64,000 nt of DNA from Ilyonectria destructans (Eukaryota; Ascomycota; Sordariomycetes; Hypocreales; Nectriaceae): contig JAHEWK010000014.1 of assembly GCA_020740775.1 (NCBI GenBank), positions 2,232,001-2,296,000 on the forward strand. Reading direction: 5' to 3'. Both the position numbers and the translations under genes were made by a program. Below the pieces are notes generated by a model, which was not told the DNA's origin, made no database searches, and worked only from the letters and a program-made list of their open reading frames with translations. Below are positions 31,881 through 42,710 of the stretch, piece by piece (the first letter of the stretch is position 1; each line of letters begins with the position of its first letter).

Positions 31881-34633
31881 TCAATCTCTCGGAGATCCAA
31901 CAGAATCTCGAAACCTTCGTACCTTTCTGCTTACTCTAGTGAGAAATTTGTTGACGGTTTTGATCCTAACCGGTACAATTTTCTTGTCAGATAAAATCCA
32001 AGAGAGATAGTTCATTGATGCGATTGTGTCAGGATGTTTATCGCCGAGGATCCGCTGCCTCTTCTCAACAACATCCCTCAGTATCCCTACTGCTTCATCG
32101 AGTTGACCTTGCTTTTCCAATATAACAGCAAGGTTGTTCATTGTAGAAATTGTGTCGGGATGTTCATTGCCGAGTATCCGCTGCCTCTTCTGAAGAACTT
32201 CTCTCAATATTTCTACTGCGTTATCTAGTTGGCCTTGGCCTTCTAATGCATAAGCAAGGTTGTGCATTGCTGAGATTGTATCGGGATGTTCATTGCCGAG
32301 GATCCGCTGCCTCTTCTGAAGAACTTCTTTCAGCATCTGTGCTGCCTCGATAAGTTGACCTTGGTCTCGTAGCGTGTTTGCTAAGTTGTGCATCGCCATG
32401 AGTGTGTTGGGATGTTCATTGCCGAGGATCTGCTGCATCTTCTGAAGAACTTCTCTCGATATCTCTGCTGCCTCACTAATTTGATCTTGGTCTCGTAGTT
32501 TGCTTGCTAAGTTGTTCATCGCCATGAGTGTGTCGGGATGTTCATTGCCGAGGATCTGCTGCGTCTTCTGAAGAACTTCTCTCGATATCTCTGCTGCCTC
32601 ACTAATTTGACCTTGGTCTCGTAGCGTGTTTGCTAAGTTGTTCATCGCGATGAGTGTGTCGGGATGTTCATTGCCGAGGATCTGCTGCCTCTTCTGAAGA
32701 ACTTCTTTCAGCATCTCTGCTGCCTCTCTACGCCGACCTTGGACGCGTAGTGTAACTGCCAGATTATTCATTGACGTGAGTGTTTTGGTATGCTCATTGC
32801 CAAGGATCCGCTGCCTCTTCTGAAGAACTTCTTTCAGCATCTCTACTGCCTCTCTACGCCGACCTTGCTCGTGTAGTGTAATTGCAAGATTATTCATTGA
32901 CGTGAGTGTGTTGGTATGCTCATTGCCGAGGATCTGCCTTTCCTGCCTCAAGACTTCAGTTTCTACCAACTCAGCTTCATGCCATCTTCCAATGTCGGTA
33001 AAGAAACTGGCAAAACGTTCCATGTCCTGCAGCGACCCACATTGATCCCCCGGAAACGTTTTCGAAATCTTTCGGTAGCTCTGCGTGTTCTCTACGAGGT
33101 GTGGTACGAGGCGGAGTTTTGAAGCTGGTGTGCTCGAGCTGTTGCCGATAGCCTCCAGATACTCCGTGAGGAACTGCAATGCCGCATGCCAGAACTGTTT
33201 CATTTCATGACCGTCGCCTTGTAGTCGATCATAGCCCCAGCAATGAACAAGACGATGGATTGAATATGAATTCTGGATTGCTTGACGCTGGCACAGTGAA
33301 TATTTCTCAAGAAGCGTAAAACACTCTTCCAAGCGATGAAAGTCCATGTTCACTTGAGACTCGAAAATTGACGTCCATGAGACTGCTGGTATAGAGCTTG
33401 AACTGCACATGGAGTTTGATCTAGATACCGAGTCTGAGCAAGATACCAAGTCTGAGCTAGCTATCACATCTGAAGTGGCTATTGAGTCTGAACTAGATAT
33501 CGAGCTCGACTCAGTGCTCCGTCCGAATAGCTCGAGGAAGATGTCCTCATAGTGGATAAAAGACAGTAGTGTAAGAAGCCGGCATGCTTCTGGAAGTTGC
33601 TTGTATACTGCAGAGTAAGAAGTCTCCCATACTGTCATCACACTGTGATCGTATCTTGCAATCAGTTCATCGGGCTTCTCTGAGAGAAGATTGTGTCGCC
33701 GGCGACGGAAGTCCTTGAGGTACTCGGATAAGTTTGATGATAACCTCGGGTGCTGTAGCACATATTTTCCCGCTATGCTGATTGCCAAGGCAAGATGTCC
33801 CATCTCATGCACAATCTCTTTTACCTGTGTCAATACTGTCTCCTGCGATGATTGTATTTCTGCACATCTCATGAAGAGTTGAACGCTTTGTGAGTCTTCA
33901 AGCTCCCCGACAGGTACTCCTTCGAATGTGGATAAGGCCTTTGCGATAGATGCTCGACTAGTGATGATAATGTGGATGTTCGATGACCCAGGAAAGTATT
34001 CAGATAGCGGCACGTAGTCTTTGTCTGTCCTGAGCAAATAGTCGGCCCCATCGAAAACTAGGAGCGACTTCCCGGATTCTCTCGCAAACCAGCCGAGTAC
34101 CGCTTGTTTTACTTCTTCAGGTGTTGGGAGTGGCAGAAATGAAGTCTGTGGAAGTAGTCGGTAGATGGCCAGGAAGTCTCGGTCGATAGAGGCGGTCTGA
34201 TCAGCCTGAATCCAGAATGTAGCATCGTATTCGGTTCGATAGTACGCCAGGTAGCTTAGAGCTAGCTGCGACTTTCCGGCTCCACCCATCCCCCATACGC
34301 CGACCTTTTTTACTTCTCCTGGTCTGTCGACATCAAGGGGTCTGAGCAATTGCTCTCGGATACTTTCACGGAGGGCCGGTCGTTGAACGAATGTCTTGGT
34401 TGGCGCTATGGAGTTGAGAGGGTAGCTTGGCATGCGGCGGCCGGCTATCATACATTAATTAGTATTGCAGACTTGCAGATGGAAGTGCGTGGTAGCGACT
34501 AACGAGAGTCGATATTCGCGGGGTTGCTGGGTGCGTTGAAGTAGAAGTTGTTGGATCCGCCATGGGAGGCGTGTGGTGCAGGGATGTTGTAGTGGCCAGT
34601 TACCGGTGCATGGAACTCGATAGATGATTCCAT
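31881..34633 (-). CDS. NLR: N-terminal amyloid-like motif, NB-ARC, TPR array
   Basis: Two exons, 34633..34504 and 34444..31881, give 897 residues. Exon 1 codes only for residues 1-43, beginning MESSIEFHAPVTGHY, a short Gly/Asn/aromatic motif (about 5-34) with no globular domain. Exon 2 starts the NB-ARC STAND ATPase: P-loop GMGGAGKS (95-102), Walker B LLVFDGADYLL, an RNBS-like IIITSRAS, and GHLALAISIAGKY. After a Ser/Asp-rich linker come eight kinesin-light-chain-type TPRs of 42 residues with ILGNEHPDTL as marker. The motif in residues 5-34 matches the C-terminus of the divergent PNP_UDP protein. By analogy with fungal NLR/amyloid pairs, ligand binding to the TPRs would oligomerise the NB-ARC and template the partner. 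Intact by phase and length. Confidence 0.88.
32000..32960 (-). repeat. Array of 126-bp TPR-coding repeats
   Basis: Eight direct repeats with a period of 126 bp (42 codons); the word ttcattgccgaggat recurs at that spacing from about 32.03 to 32.93 kb. DNA identity between neighbours is high, including silent positions, which suggests recent duplication or gene conversion in the ligand-sensing domain. Confidence 0.9.
33403..33510 (-). repeat. 18-bp imperfect minisatellite in the NLR linker
   Basis: Five units of 18 bp (33421-33510; e.g. ctagataccgagtctgag) and one more degenerate unit (33403-33420). In frame, six codons each, coding a Ser-Asp-rich linker between NB-ARC and TPR array. Confidence 0.8.
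34532..34621 (-). other. Amyloid-like motif of the NLR (partner copy A)
   Basis: Codons 5-34 of the NLR. Aligned with the PNP_UDP C-terminus the shared pattern is F-H-[AG]-P-V-[ST]-G-H-Y-x-[IF]-P-[AG]-x-x-A-[ST]-x-G, then an aromatic-x-F ending. It lies alone in a short exon, separated from NB-ARC by a 59-nt intron. Confidence 0.75.
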
Positions 34634-34937
34634 CGTCACCGGCGTCGTTATGTAGGCGTAGCTCTGCTTCGGGGATGGGATTTGCACGGTCGTAAATGTA
34701 GAAGAACGGGGATGGTTGTGAAAGATGCAGTGCGGCATTACTTCTCAGCGCAGCCTTACTTCTTCTCGGCGACGTGGCGCTCGCTCAGCCCGTTATTGCA
34801 TAACCCCGCACTTGGACAAGTTGCCCATTTCAACCCAGATACGGCGAATGTATACAGTAGACTGGCTTACTTGAGGGCAGTGTAGTTGTGATAACGATCG
34901 TTGTTCAATAGCCAGCTTGTTCCGCCTTTCTATCATC
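34634..34937. promoter_or_regulatory. Shared 304-bp divergent promoter of NLR and PNP_UDP genes
   Basis: The two start codons are 304 bp apart and face away from each other, so both promoters must fit here. No clear TATA box. Co-expression from a bidirectional promoter is inferred. Confidence 0.6.
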
Positions 34938-36260
34938 ATGCCCGCGTCCCGACCCTCCAGCCGCGACGACTTCGAAGTTGCGATCATCTGCGCCCTGCCG
35001 CTCGAATACAACGCCGCGTTCCTCATCTTCGACGAGCTCTGGGATAAAGATGGCGATCAATACGGAAGGGCACCGGGAGACCACAACAGCTACAAGACGG
35101 GTCGCGTGGGCAAATACAACGTTGTTCTGGCGCTTCTGCCCCACATGGGAAAAGTAACCGCAGCCAGCGCCGCAGCGAGTATGCGATCAAGCTACGGCAG
35201 CTTGCAGCTGGCTCTTCTAGTTGGAGTCTGCGGCGGTATGCCTCGCGGTGAAGACGGCGACATCCTACTGGGCGATGTGATCATCAGTAAGATCGTCGTC
35301 CAGTACGATCTCGGTAGACAGTACCCGGGCAGGTTCGTTCGCAAGGATGCTGTTAATGACAATCTCAGCCGGCCGAATACAGACATCCGCAGCTTGCTCG
35401 CCACATTTAAAACCGACCCTGGAATCGATCGGCTCGAAGATCAAACTGCCCATTTCTTACAGGAGCTGCAAGATAAGGTGGCCCAAACAAAGCGACAGGG
35501 TAAGTACGACTATCCCGGGACAGCGCAAGACAAGCTCTACAAGCCGACCTACCGCCACAAACACTATGGACCGCAGACCTGCCTCTGCAATAGCTGCCTC
35601 AGCGATTCGGATCCTGTTTGTGAGGCGGCGCTTAGCTCATCCTGCACCGATCTAGGGTGCGACAATGAGCATCTTGTCAAGAGAAATAGGCTCCAGTCGA
35701 AGCATCAATTGGAACTGAAGGGGAGTAAGGAGGCTCAATCGCCAGGCGTGCATGTAGGGGATGTTGCGTCGGGAGACATGGTGATAAAGTCGGCAGCCCA
35801 TCGAGATAGGATTGCCAAGGAATCCGGAGTTATTGCATTCGAGATGGAAGGCGCCGGAGTCTGGGACGAAGTGCCCTGCATAGTGATCAAGGGCGTTTGC
35901 GACTATGCGGATAGCCATAAGCACAAAGGATGGCAGAACTTTGCGGCAGCAACGGCAGCTTCGGCGTCTAAAGCAATTCTCGGATGCTATATCCAAACCG
36001 ACAAAGTGACAAAAGTCTCCTCTGGTGAGAGTCAAGGCATGTCGCCCTACGAGTCCCCAAGCAAGTCTAGCATCCCTGACAATCTAGCAGTCGAGAGTAG
36101 CCATGGCGCTTCTACTGCCGGAACAGCGCACCGAGACAGCGCGGCACCAGGCTCGTCTAGCACCGTCTTTCACGGCCCTGTCTCAGGCCATTATGTGTTT
36201 CCCGGAGCCCAGGCAACAACGGGAGCAACAGTCAATTACAATTTCGGGGCTGAAAAGTAA
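34938..36260 (+). CDS. PNP_UDP (nucleoside phosphorylase superfamily) protein with C-terminal amyloid-like motif
   Basis: Single exon of 440 residues, start MPASRPSSRDDFEVAIICALP. The fold is the fungal PNP_UDP type: DFEVAIICALPLEYNAA (strand 1), VVLALLPHMGKVTAASAAASM, LLVGVCGGMPRG, LGDVIIS, an inserted Cys-rich loop (CLCNSCLSDSDPVCEAA), VASGDMVIKS, the substrate-binding VIAFEMEGAGVWD, and CIVIKGVCDYADSHK. Such domains are common N-terminal effectors of fungal NLRs; here the protein ends without an NLR. A Ser/Gly/Ala-rich linker (about 365-408) leads to the last 32 residues, which begin TVFHGPVSGHYVFPG and match the N-terminus of the divergent NLR. The enzyme presumably cleaves a purine nucleoside or nucleotide; activity is not proven. 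Confidence 0.9.
   Translation: MPASRPSSRDDFEVAIICALPLEYNAAFLIFDELWDKDGDQYGRAPGDHNSYKTGRVGKYNVVLALLPHMGKVTAASAAASMRSSYGSLQLALLVGVCGGMPRGEDGDILLGDVIISKIVVQYDLGRQYPGRFVRKDAVNDNLSRPNTDIRSLLATFKTDPGIDRLEDQTAHFLQELQDKVAQTKRQGKYDYPGTAQDKLYKPTYRHKHYGPQTCLCNSCLSDSDPVCEAALSSSCTDLGCDNEHLVKRNRLQSKHQLELKGSKEAQSPGVHVGDVASGDMVIKSAAHRDRIAKESGVIAFEMEGAGVWDEVPCIVIKGVCDYADSHKHKGWQNFAAATAASASKAILGCYIQTDKVTKVSSGESQGMSPYESPSKSSIPDNLAVESSHGASTAGTAHRDSAAPGSSSTVFHGPVSGHYVFPGAQATTGATVNYNFGAEK
36162..36257 (+). other. Amyloid-like motif of the PNP_UDP protein (partner copy B)
   Basis: Last 32 codons before the stop: FHGPVSGHYVFPGAQA, then a Thr/Gly/Val segment and NYNFG. Best match in this window is the N-terminal exon of the NLR. 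Position at the extreme C-terminus after a disordered linker is where effector amyloid motifs are found. Confidence 0.75.
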
Positions 36261-36459
36261 GGGAGTCCACTGATGTTGTCAGGTAGTAAGACACTAGGAT
36301 GGAACATGATTCGGTTTGTAGAACAAAGCGTTATTAGCTCCCCAAATATCATAGTCTCCCTTTTTACAAGTACGTTCACTACACTAGCCTTAACTCTGAC
36401 CCTGAAGGAATTATTCATTATTAGTACATACAATTTAGAGTTGCGCAAACTCAATGCCC

Positions 36460-38491
36460 CTAGACCCCGAGTATAACATCAGCTGCTTTCTCACTGATCA
36501 TATACACGGGCACTGCAATATAAAACCCAGGAATCTTCGGAAACACGGAGGCATCTACCACGCGTAAACCCTCTGTTCCTCTGACCCGGAACTTGGAGTC
36601 CAAGACCGCCATATTATCCCCATCCGCGCCGATAGGGCATGTGCAACTAGCATGGTGCCCCCAAGCCTCATTCTTTGCAAACTGCGCAAGGCCCGCGTCG
36701 CTGACATCGGATCCTGGCCACACCTCGGTAAAGCCACCAGTGAGTGGAAGTGTGTTCTGGAGCATTTTACGCGAGAGCTTCATTCCCTCGACAAGGGCTT
36801 GGACGTCCTTTGCCGCATCTGCTGCATTCTCGAAGGAATTAAAGTCGATTTGCGGAACATCACGAGGATTCGAAGACCGGAGTGTGACGTTGCCTGCTCG
36901 ATTTCGGGTGTGGGCCTTCAATACGATCCAAGTCCAGTGGCGGGCGTCTGCTGTGCCGTTAGCCGAGTATCCAGGATAATAGCCTGGGAAGTTGACTGGA
37001 GCGCCGGCAATGAATAGATCCGGGTTGTCCACTGCGACAGAGGACTTCTTGACAATTCCCAGAGCGATGCCATTCGATCCATAGATGCCCCGTTTCCCAT
37101 CAGTAGCTCCGCTCTGCCACTTCTTAAGACACGGATCATCCGAGGAGCGGAGAAAAGTACAGTCTTCAATAATCTGAAAGTCTGTCGGAGTCTTACCAAC
37201 CACTGATGTTTCGTAGCGGTCCTGGAGGTTGGTGCCTACACCGGGGAGATCGACGACAACAGGGATGTCGAATGATGTGAGTTCGTCCTTGGGGCCAATG
37301 CCGCTGAGTTTCAGTAGCTGAGGGGTGTTGAATGCACCTGCCGAAACAATGACCTCGGAAGAAGCGTTCACGGTCCCGGATACACCTTGAAAGGCGCTCT
37401 TGAAACGCGGGTCAGCTTTGTAGAGACTCTGCCCGACAAGAAAGTCGACTCCAACAGCGCGGGGCTTGGCGCCACTGTTGTCGAACCGGATCTTGGTGGC
37501 CAAGGTGTTGAGTTTAATGTCCAAATAATACTTCCTTGAACCGTCCGAATTCTTCGCGGCAGCTGTGCTCAGTACAAACTCGCGAGGCCCAGCCCGCACC
37601 CCGTTCTTCACGGCGATGGGGACTTGGTAGAGACCTTCCGCTGAATCTCGACCCGTGGAATCAACATTCAAGTCACGGAGGAGAACGTCGCCTAAACCCG
37701 CAATGGTGGATAATATCATGCCGAGGAGGCTTTTCCCCATGGACGAAGCGGCCGAGAGAATGACTGTGAGAAGCTTCACATCCTGAATCACCAGGCCGAG
37801 ATCCGTTACCGTGGTCGTCAACCAGCCGCTGAAGCCGTGACCGACAATGCCGTTGGGCAAGTACTCGGCTTTCTCGAGACGCTTAAAGTACTGGCGCATA
37901 TTTGACGCGGTCCACGTCTGATCTCCTGTCAGGGTGGCGATGTCGTTCCAGTCGCTCTTGTGTGGATAGACGGTGATCAAGGCGTTGTGTGATCCGCAGC
38001 CTCCTAGGGTTCCAGCGCGAGGGTAAAGGATGCCGAGAGGAGTGGCGCCAGCTGGAGGATTTAACCCGACATATGTGTCTCCAGACGTGGTACGGTAGGT
38101 CAACTTCGAGTCCTTCTTTTGCGCATCCAGGTCGCTGTAATGATTGACGAAGTAATCCCACTTCATCGGGTCGTATTCAGTAGACTGGGTGCTGAGGGCG
38201 GGAACCTGGTAGGGAATAGAGTCGCCCTGGTCGTCGCCTGCTTCAATGAGCAGTACTTTTTTACCGGCAATGGCAAGTCGAGCTGCCAGTGGGCCACCAC
38301 CGGGACCAGAGCCGATGACTACATAGTCGTAGGTGGTTAAGATGTCCGACTGGCGTGGCGAGAGCTTTGTCGGTCTCGAAGATGTTAGCCTCATCTACTA
38401 GCAGCAGAGAGAGGTTGTGGAGATCTTACAGTATTGACGCGGAAGTAAGAGAGGCCAAGACGGCCAGAAGGAGAGATCGATGCCAGTACAT
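36460..38491 (-). CDS. Secreted GMC oxidoreductase (FAD)
   Basis: Two exons, 38491..38430 and 38374..36460, give 658 residues. Exon 1 adds the signal peptide MYWHRSLLLAVLASLTSA; the 55-nt intron has a perfect CTAAC branch site 9 nt before its acceptor. FAD-binding YDYVVIGSGPGGG (about residues 40-52), GMC signature 1 around PRAGTLGGCGSHNAL, and signature 2 GAFNTPQLLKLSGIGP are present, as is the C-terminal His in GHHASCTCPIG. Where most family members have Asn or His (PGGN/H), this protein has IPGFYIAVP, so the second catalytic residue appears replaced. Likely an extracellular alcohol or sugar oxidoreductase; substrate unknown. Divergent from the CFEM receptor gene. Confidence 0.9.
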
Positions 38492-39544
38492 TTTGCTCAA
38501 TCGAAGTGGTTCATACGGTTTAGTGATGTCACCTGCCCCTCTCCGGGGATGTGTGTATACGATCTCCTCGGCTATGCTCTTGGGAGCATATGGGCGGCAC
38601 CTTTCCAGACCATAGGTTGGCGGAGTTGATAATAAAGGAAGCGACTGATGTGGATATTGGCGGTACTAGACTGGAAGGTGGTGATTGCACTTGTTAGAAC
38701 CATGTCGGTCCCTTTATATGCCACTGAAAACTTGATATACTATCATGTGACGCGCTATCGGTTATTGGAAATGCATGTGACGATGCGAACTACTGGCGTC
38801 GATATCAATCGGCCTAGTGCTTTAAGGTTCGTACCTGCCTCAACACCCTTGCCTTCCGTTCTCAGCATCGCGATCTGAATTGTCCGTTGTCCTTTTGAGA
38901 TTCTGCTCCACAATTGCTTCGGCTATACTCCTCCTCATAGGAAGGTGTCATTCCGTTACAGCATATACGAGTCTAAGAGATAACCAGACGGAGCCGGGTC
39001 TTCATGCGGACGGATGCTGTGCCAAGAGTGTGACATCCATCGACGGGAACACATTGCTACATTTGCCAAATCCGTCATTCTCCCTCAAGCCAAGAGCATA
39101 ATGCATGGTCCTTTCACACCAGCTAGCCAAATCGCGTATATGAGCTCCGTGAAATGTTACCCATCCGCCTACCCATGTTGATCCGAAAATGGATCAAGTG
39201 CCGGCGCTATTGATTAAATTGCGTGCTCGAGACGCAGGGGTTTCCGGGCTGAACACCGAAATGTAACGCCACAACTGTCACAACTGTCCGGGAACTATAA
39301 GACCACATGGAATCACAGGCGAGCCCTAAGCGAAGATCAATGCGGCAACTTTGTATTTGCGGGGTACTCTAATCCGGCCGCACCTCCGATCGATTATTGT
39401 TCACGGGGCTATAGTATAGGTCCGATCACGCTGGCCCCTTTATTAAATACCTCGTAAAATCTCCGCATGATATTTGCCCGCAAGGGGGGAGAACCTTAAT
39501 TTCATCCGCCGAAACTTCGTCGTCCTTGCTCTTAGGCATTCGCA
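38492..39544. other. Divergent intergenic stretch of 1 kb
   Basis: Promoters of the GMC oxidoreductase (minus) and CFEM-GPCR (plus). No gene or repeat recognised. Confidence 0.5.
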
Positions 39545-41288
39545 ATGGTGAACAAGGACGGATTCCGCCTTTCATGGGCCGTGCCTCTATTCTGGTGTAT
39601 CGTCAATGCGCCGCTTGGAGCTAGCCAAGACCTCGCTTCTATAGCGGGTCTACTTCCTGACTGTGCAGTGAGCAATTCCTCTCCACCTTTGGATTCCGCT
39701 TAACTGACAACCTTGGTGATAGCTGCCGTGTCTGTCAAGCAGTTTTCAAGAAGCTGCTTGTAACCTCACAGCAGTGCCGGAATGCCTATGTCCCAACACC
39801 ACGCTTCAGGCAGATGTGTCGGATTGTGTCCGGCTGTCTTGCGCATTCAATGACCAAATTAGTACGTGTAGTCTCCTGCCGTTATTGCGTCGTCAATTCT
39901 GACATAATTCTGCGTTTCCAGCGGTTTCAGCACTCACGAACGAACTCTGCGCTGGGTACCCGATCGAATCTCGTCGCGACCAACTCGTCATAACCTCTAT
40001 TGCGTGCGCTGCGATCACTTTCCCGATCGTGTTTTTGCGGTGCGTCGCGCGGTTGAAGGTAACCAGTAGGCTTTGGTGGGACGACTGGACAGCTCTCATT
40101 GCTACGGTACACTCAACCCCGAAAAATGAAACAGGTCAATTCTGAAATGAATAATAGGCCTTCTTAGCTGGTCTTATTGGTGTTGAAATTCGAAGTGAGT
40201 TTGTTCATTCTTTTGATACGAGTTATTCCCTGACAGCACCCACTAATCCTGCAACAACGACAGGCGCCAACCTAGGGCTAGGTCGTCATTATTGGAACGT
40301 TGACACAGAAAACGCCCAAACTATCCTCCAGGTTGGTTATATCCAAGAACGGCCTTCAGTTACGGCTAACCTGGTACTTAGTTGATCTATGCGTTTCAAA
40401 TATTATACATCTGTATCCAAGTTTCAGCAAAGGGATCCCTCCTCGCCTTCTACAGACGCATCTTCCCAAATCGCCGCTTTCAGATTACGGTTTGGGCGGG
40501 CCTAGTGTTTCTCCTCGGCCATTGCATCGTGTTCCTGGGTCTTATCGTCTTTCAATGCCGTCCCATCGATAGCATATGGAACCGCAACTTAGAAGGCAAA
40601 TGTCTTAATATCACAGCAATTGTTAATTCTGGTGCTGCATTGAGTATTGTTGAGGATATTGCTTTTCTCGTCATGCCCATTCCAGAATTGTTGAAACTAC
40701 AACTTGGAACAAGAAAACGGGCTGCATTATTGCTCATCTTCAGCATAGGGTCGTTGTACGTATCCCCCATTTCACTGACGCAAGAACTCTGAGCTTATTT
40801 TATTAGCGCATGCGTCACCAGCATGATACGCCTAAAGTACCTCATCAATTTTGATAATTCGCTGGACGAAACTTGTAAAGTGCTCCCTCAAGCTGATAAG
40901 ACGTCAGGGCCTAATCATTTAACTAGGGGACTATGTCAACGTTATAGTATGGTCCGTGATTGAGTTATCCTGCGCTTTGGCTTGCGCTAGCCTCCCCGCA
41001 TTGTGGCCTCTGGTAAAGAAGATTCCAGGAATCCTGAGTACTGTCAGAGGGTCGAAACCTAGAGACACCACAGACTTCAGCAACCGAGAGTCCCACGTCA
41101 AGTCAGACGTTAAAGTGTTAAGCCGGCCTCAAAATCGTGGGTTCGAACAGCTTTCTGATCTGCCAACAAAACACGCCAGCAGGGGTGGGGGAGGACGGCA
41201 ACTGTATCTACGAGATACAAGTGCATATCTAGATATGGAGTCAAGCAGTAAGGAAGAGTTTGAGTTGGAAACAATTACCAAGGGGTAG
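39545..41288 (+). CDS. CFEM-domain GPCR, Pth11-like seven-TM protein
   Basis: Eight exons: 39545..39667, 39723..39861, 39922..40106, 40158..40194, 40264..40331, 40382..40755, 40807..40874, 40927..41288; 451 residues, all phases consistent. After a signal peptide (WAVPLFWCIVNAPLGASQ) comes a CFEM domain with eight Cys, including PDCALPC, EAACN, ECLC, SDCVRLSC and NELC. The rhodopsin-like fungal 7TM domain follows: ITSIACAAITFPIVFLRCVAR, WWDDWTALIAT, GLGRHYWNV, LIYAFQILYICIQVSAKGSLLAFYRRIF, GHCIVFLGLIVFQCRPIDSIWN and WSVIELSCALACASLPALWPL. The tail is cytosolic and disordered. This family senses surface or host cues in plant and insect pathogens; ligand unknown. Confidence 0.9.
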
Positions 41289-42710
41289 TTATAATTTTAA
41301 TTCAGCAATGTTGCTTTCTCTTTCTTCACACTGGTATATATAACCCGATTTACGGTTAAAATATAAAGTCTGAGAGAATTCGAAGAGGGAGGATTGAGAG
41401 CATGACATTCAATATTGACGACACAACATATCCGTCTTTGTCGCTAGCTGGTGTATATGCGGGTTACCTTCATTAGTTCGACAACAGCTTCCATAGAGAT
41501 GTTTATTCGGGGTATATAATATATAGTCCTCTGCTTGCGCCAATGTTAGTGCTTGCCCGTGCCTGTGCTTGATTTCCATGTCCATGAAATTACGATCCGA
41601 GAGTCTCTTATACCTCTCTCTCATACTTGTTAGTCTAATTCGTGCATAGTTCAGACATTTTCTCTGATGCTGGCGATCCCAGTTAGGTAGTGAACATGTG
41701 AAGACTATGTCCCCGTAGTTCATACCCAGGAGCTACCGCCAGGTCTATAGCCGTCTCGTGTGTTCTGGAGTCGTTTGACGGCGTCATCACTTGCAGCACA
41801 TCTTCCCCGCTGACGATTCTTTTCTTGTAGCTATTTTCATCCTTCTTTATCCTAAAATGTTGTAGAAACCAGAATGTCATTGGCCCGGACTATCTAAAGT
41901 GCATCTTCGGTAGGTTAATAAAAGTCGTCCACCTTTCCAAACCCTCTCCTATAGCTACAATACATACTGTTGTCATTCTTTTATCCACTTAGTTGAACAT
42001 GCAGACGACATTTAGTCACAAAAGGTAGCCTCAACAGTGCTGAATTGACAGTTATTCCCATCAAGGTGGGTATAGGGTAGGTCATATCGCCCGGCCTCCA
42101 CCTTCATCCACATTATCTTCGCCATGGGACATAACGACTCTTTTTCTGCCGATTCCCGTGGTTTATAGTCTTACAATCGGGGCAAACCTCAAAACTGGGA
42201 AACCCATGCAAATGAAAAGCCGATGCCAACCTGAACAGACAATTCATCTTACCAAGCACCCCGGAGTGACAACCGAGGGCCGACCGGAGTACTCCGGATC
42301 ATGCTAGCCCCGCCCCAGCGCCAGCCAAAAGGAGATGTCCGACGCAGATCTTCCCGCGTGATGCGGAGCCGCAGTTACCAGGGTCTCTAACTCTAGTGGC
42401 TCGAGGGGACACACAGACTCATGAAGCATATCGTATGGTGAAAGTGCGATGTTAGTGACAAAAGTCAAGCCTGCTTGGTAAGATGACGATAATTTGATCG
42501 GAGTTGTTATGTGAAGCTACCGGCTTCGGTTCGTCCATTTAGTGTACGGTTACAGTTGCAAGAACCATAAATACCGCTGGCCGCAACCGCTCTAGTTGGT
42601 GGTATCAGTGTTCTCTACCTTCCTGTTCTCTACAGTTACATTTTGGTACATCATTGTCTCGATCAAAAATCGTTTTCTCAAGCTCTTCGAACCCAACCAA
42701 CACCGTCGCC
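41289..42710. other. Intergenic stretch of 1.4 kb
   Basis: Two short minus-strand frames (41409-41723 and 41683-41880) have no recognised motifs and no splice support. The last 400 bp is the ALDH promoter, with an ATAAATA box near 42.57 kb. Confidence 0.4.

Noticed and set aside
41409..41880. Two overlapping short minus-strand frames
   Set aside because: No motifs, no homologous pattern recognised, no promoter or splice signals.
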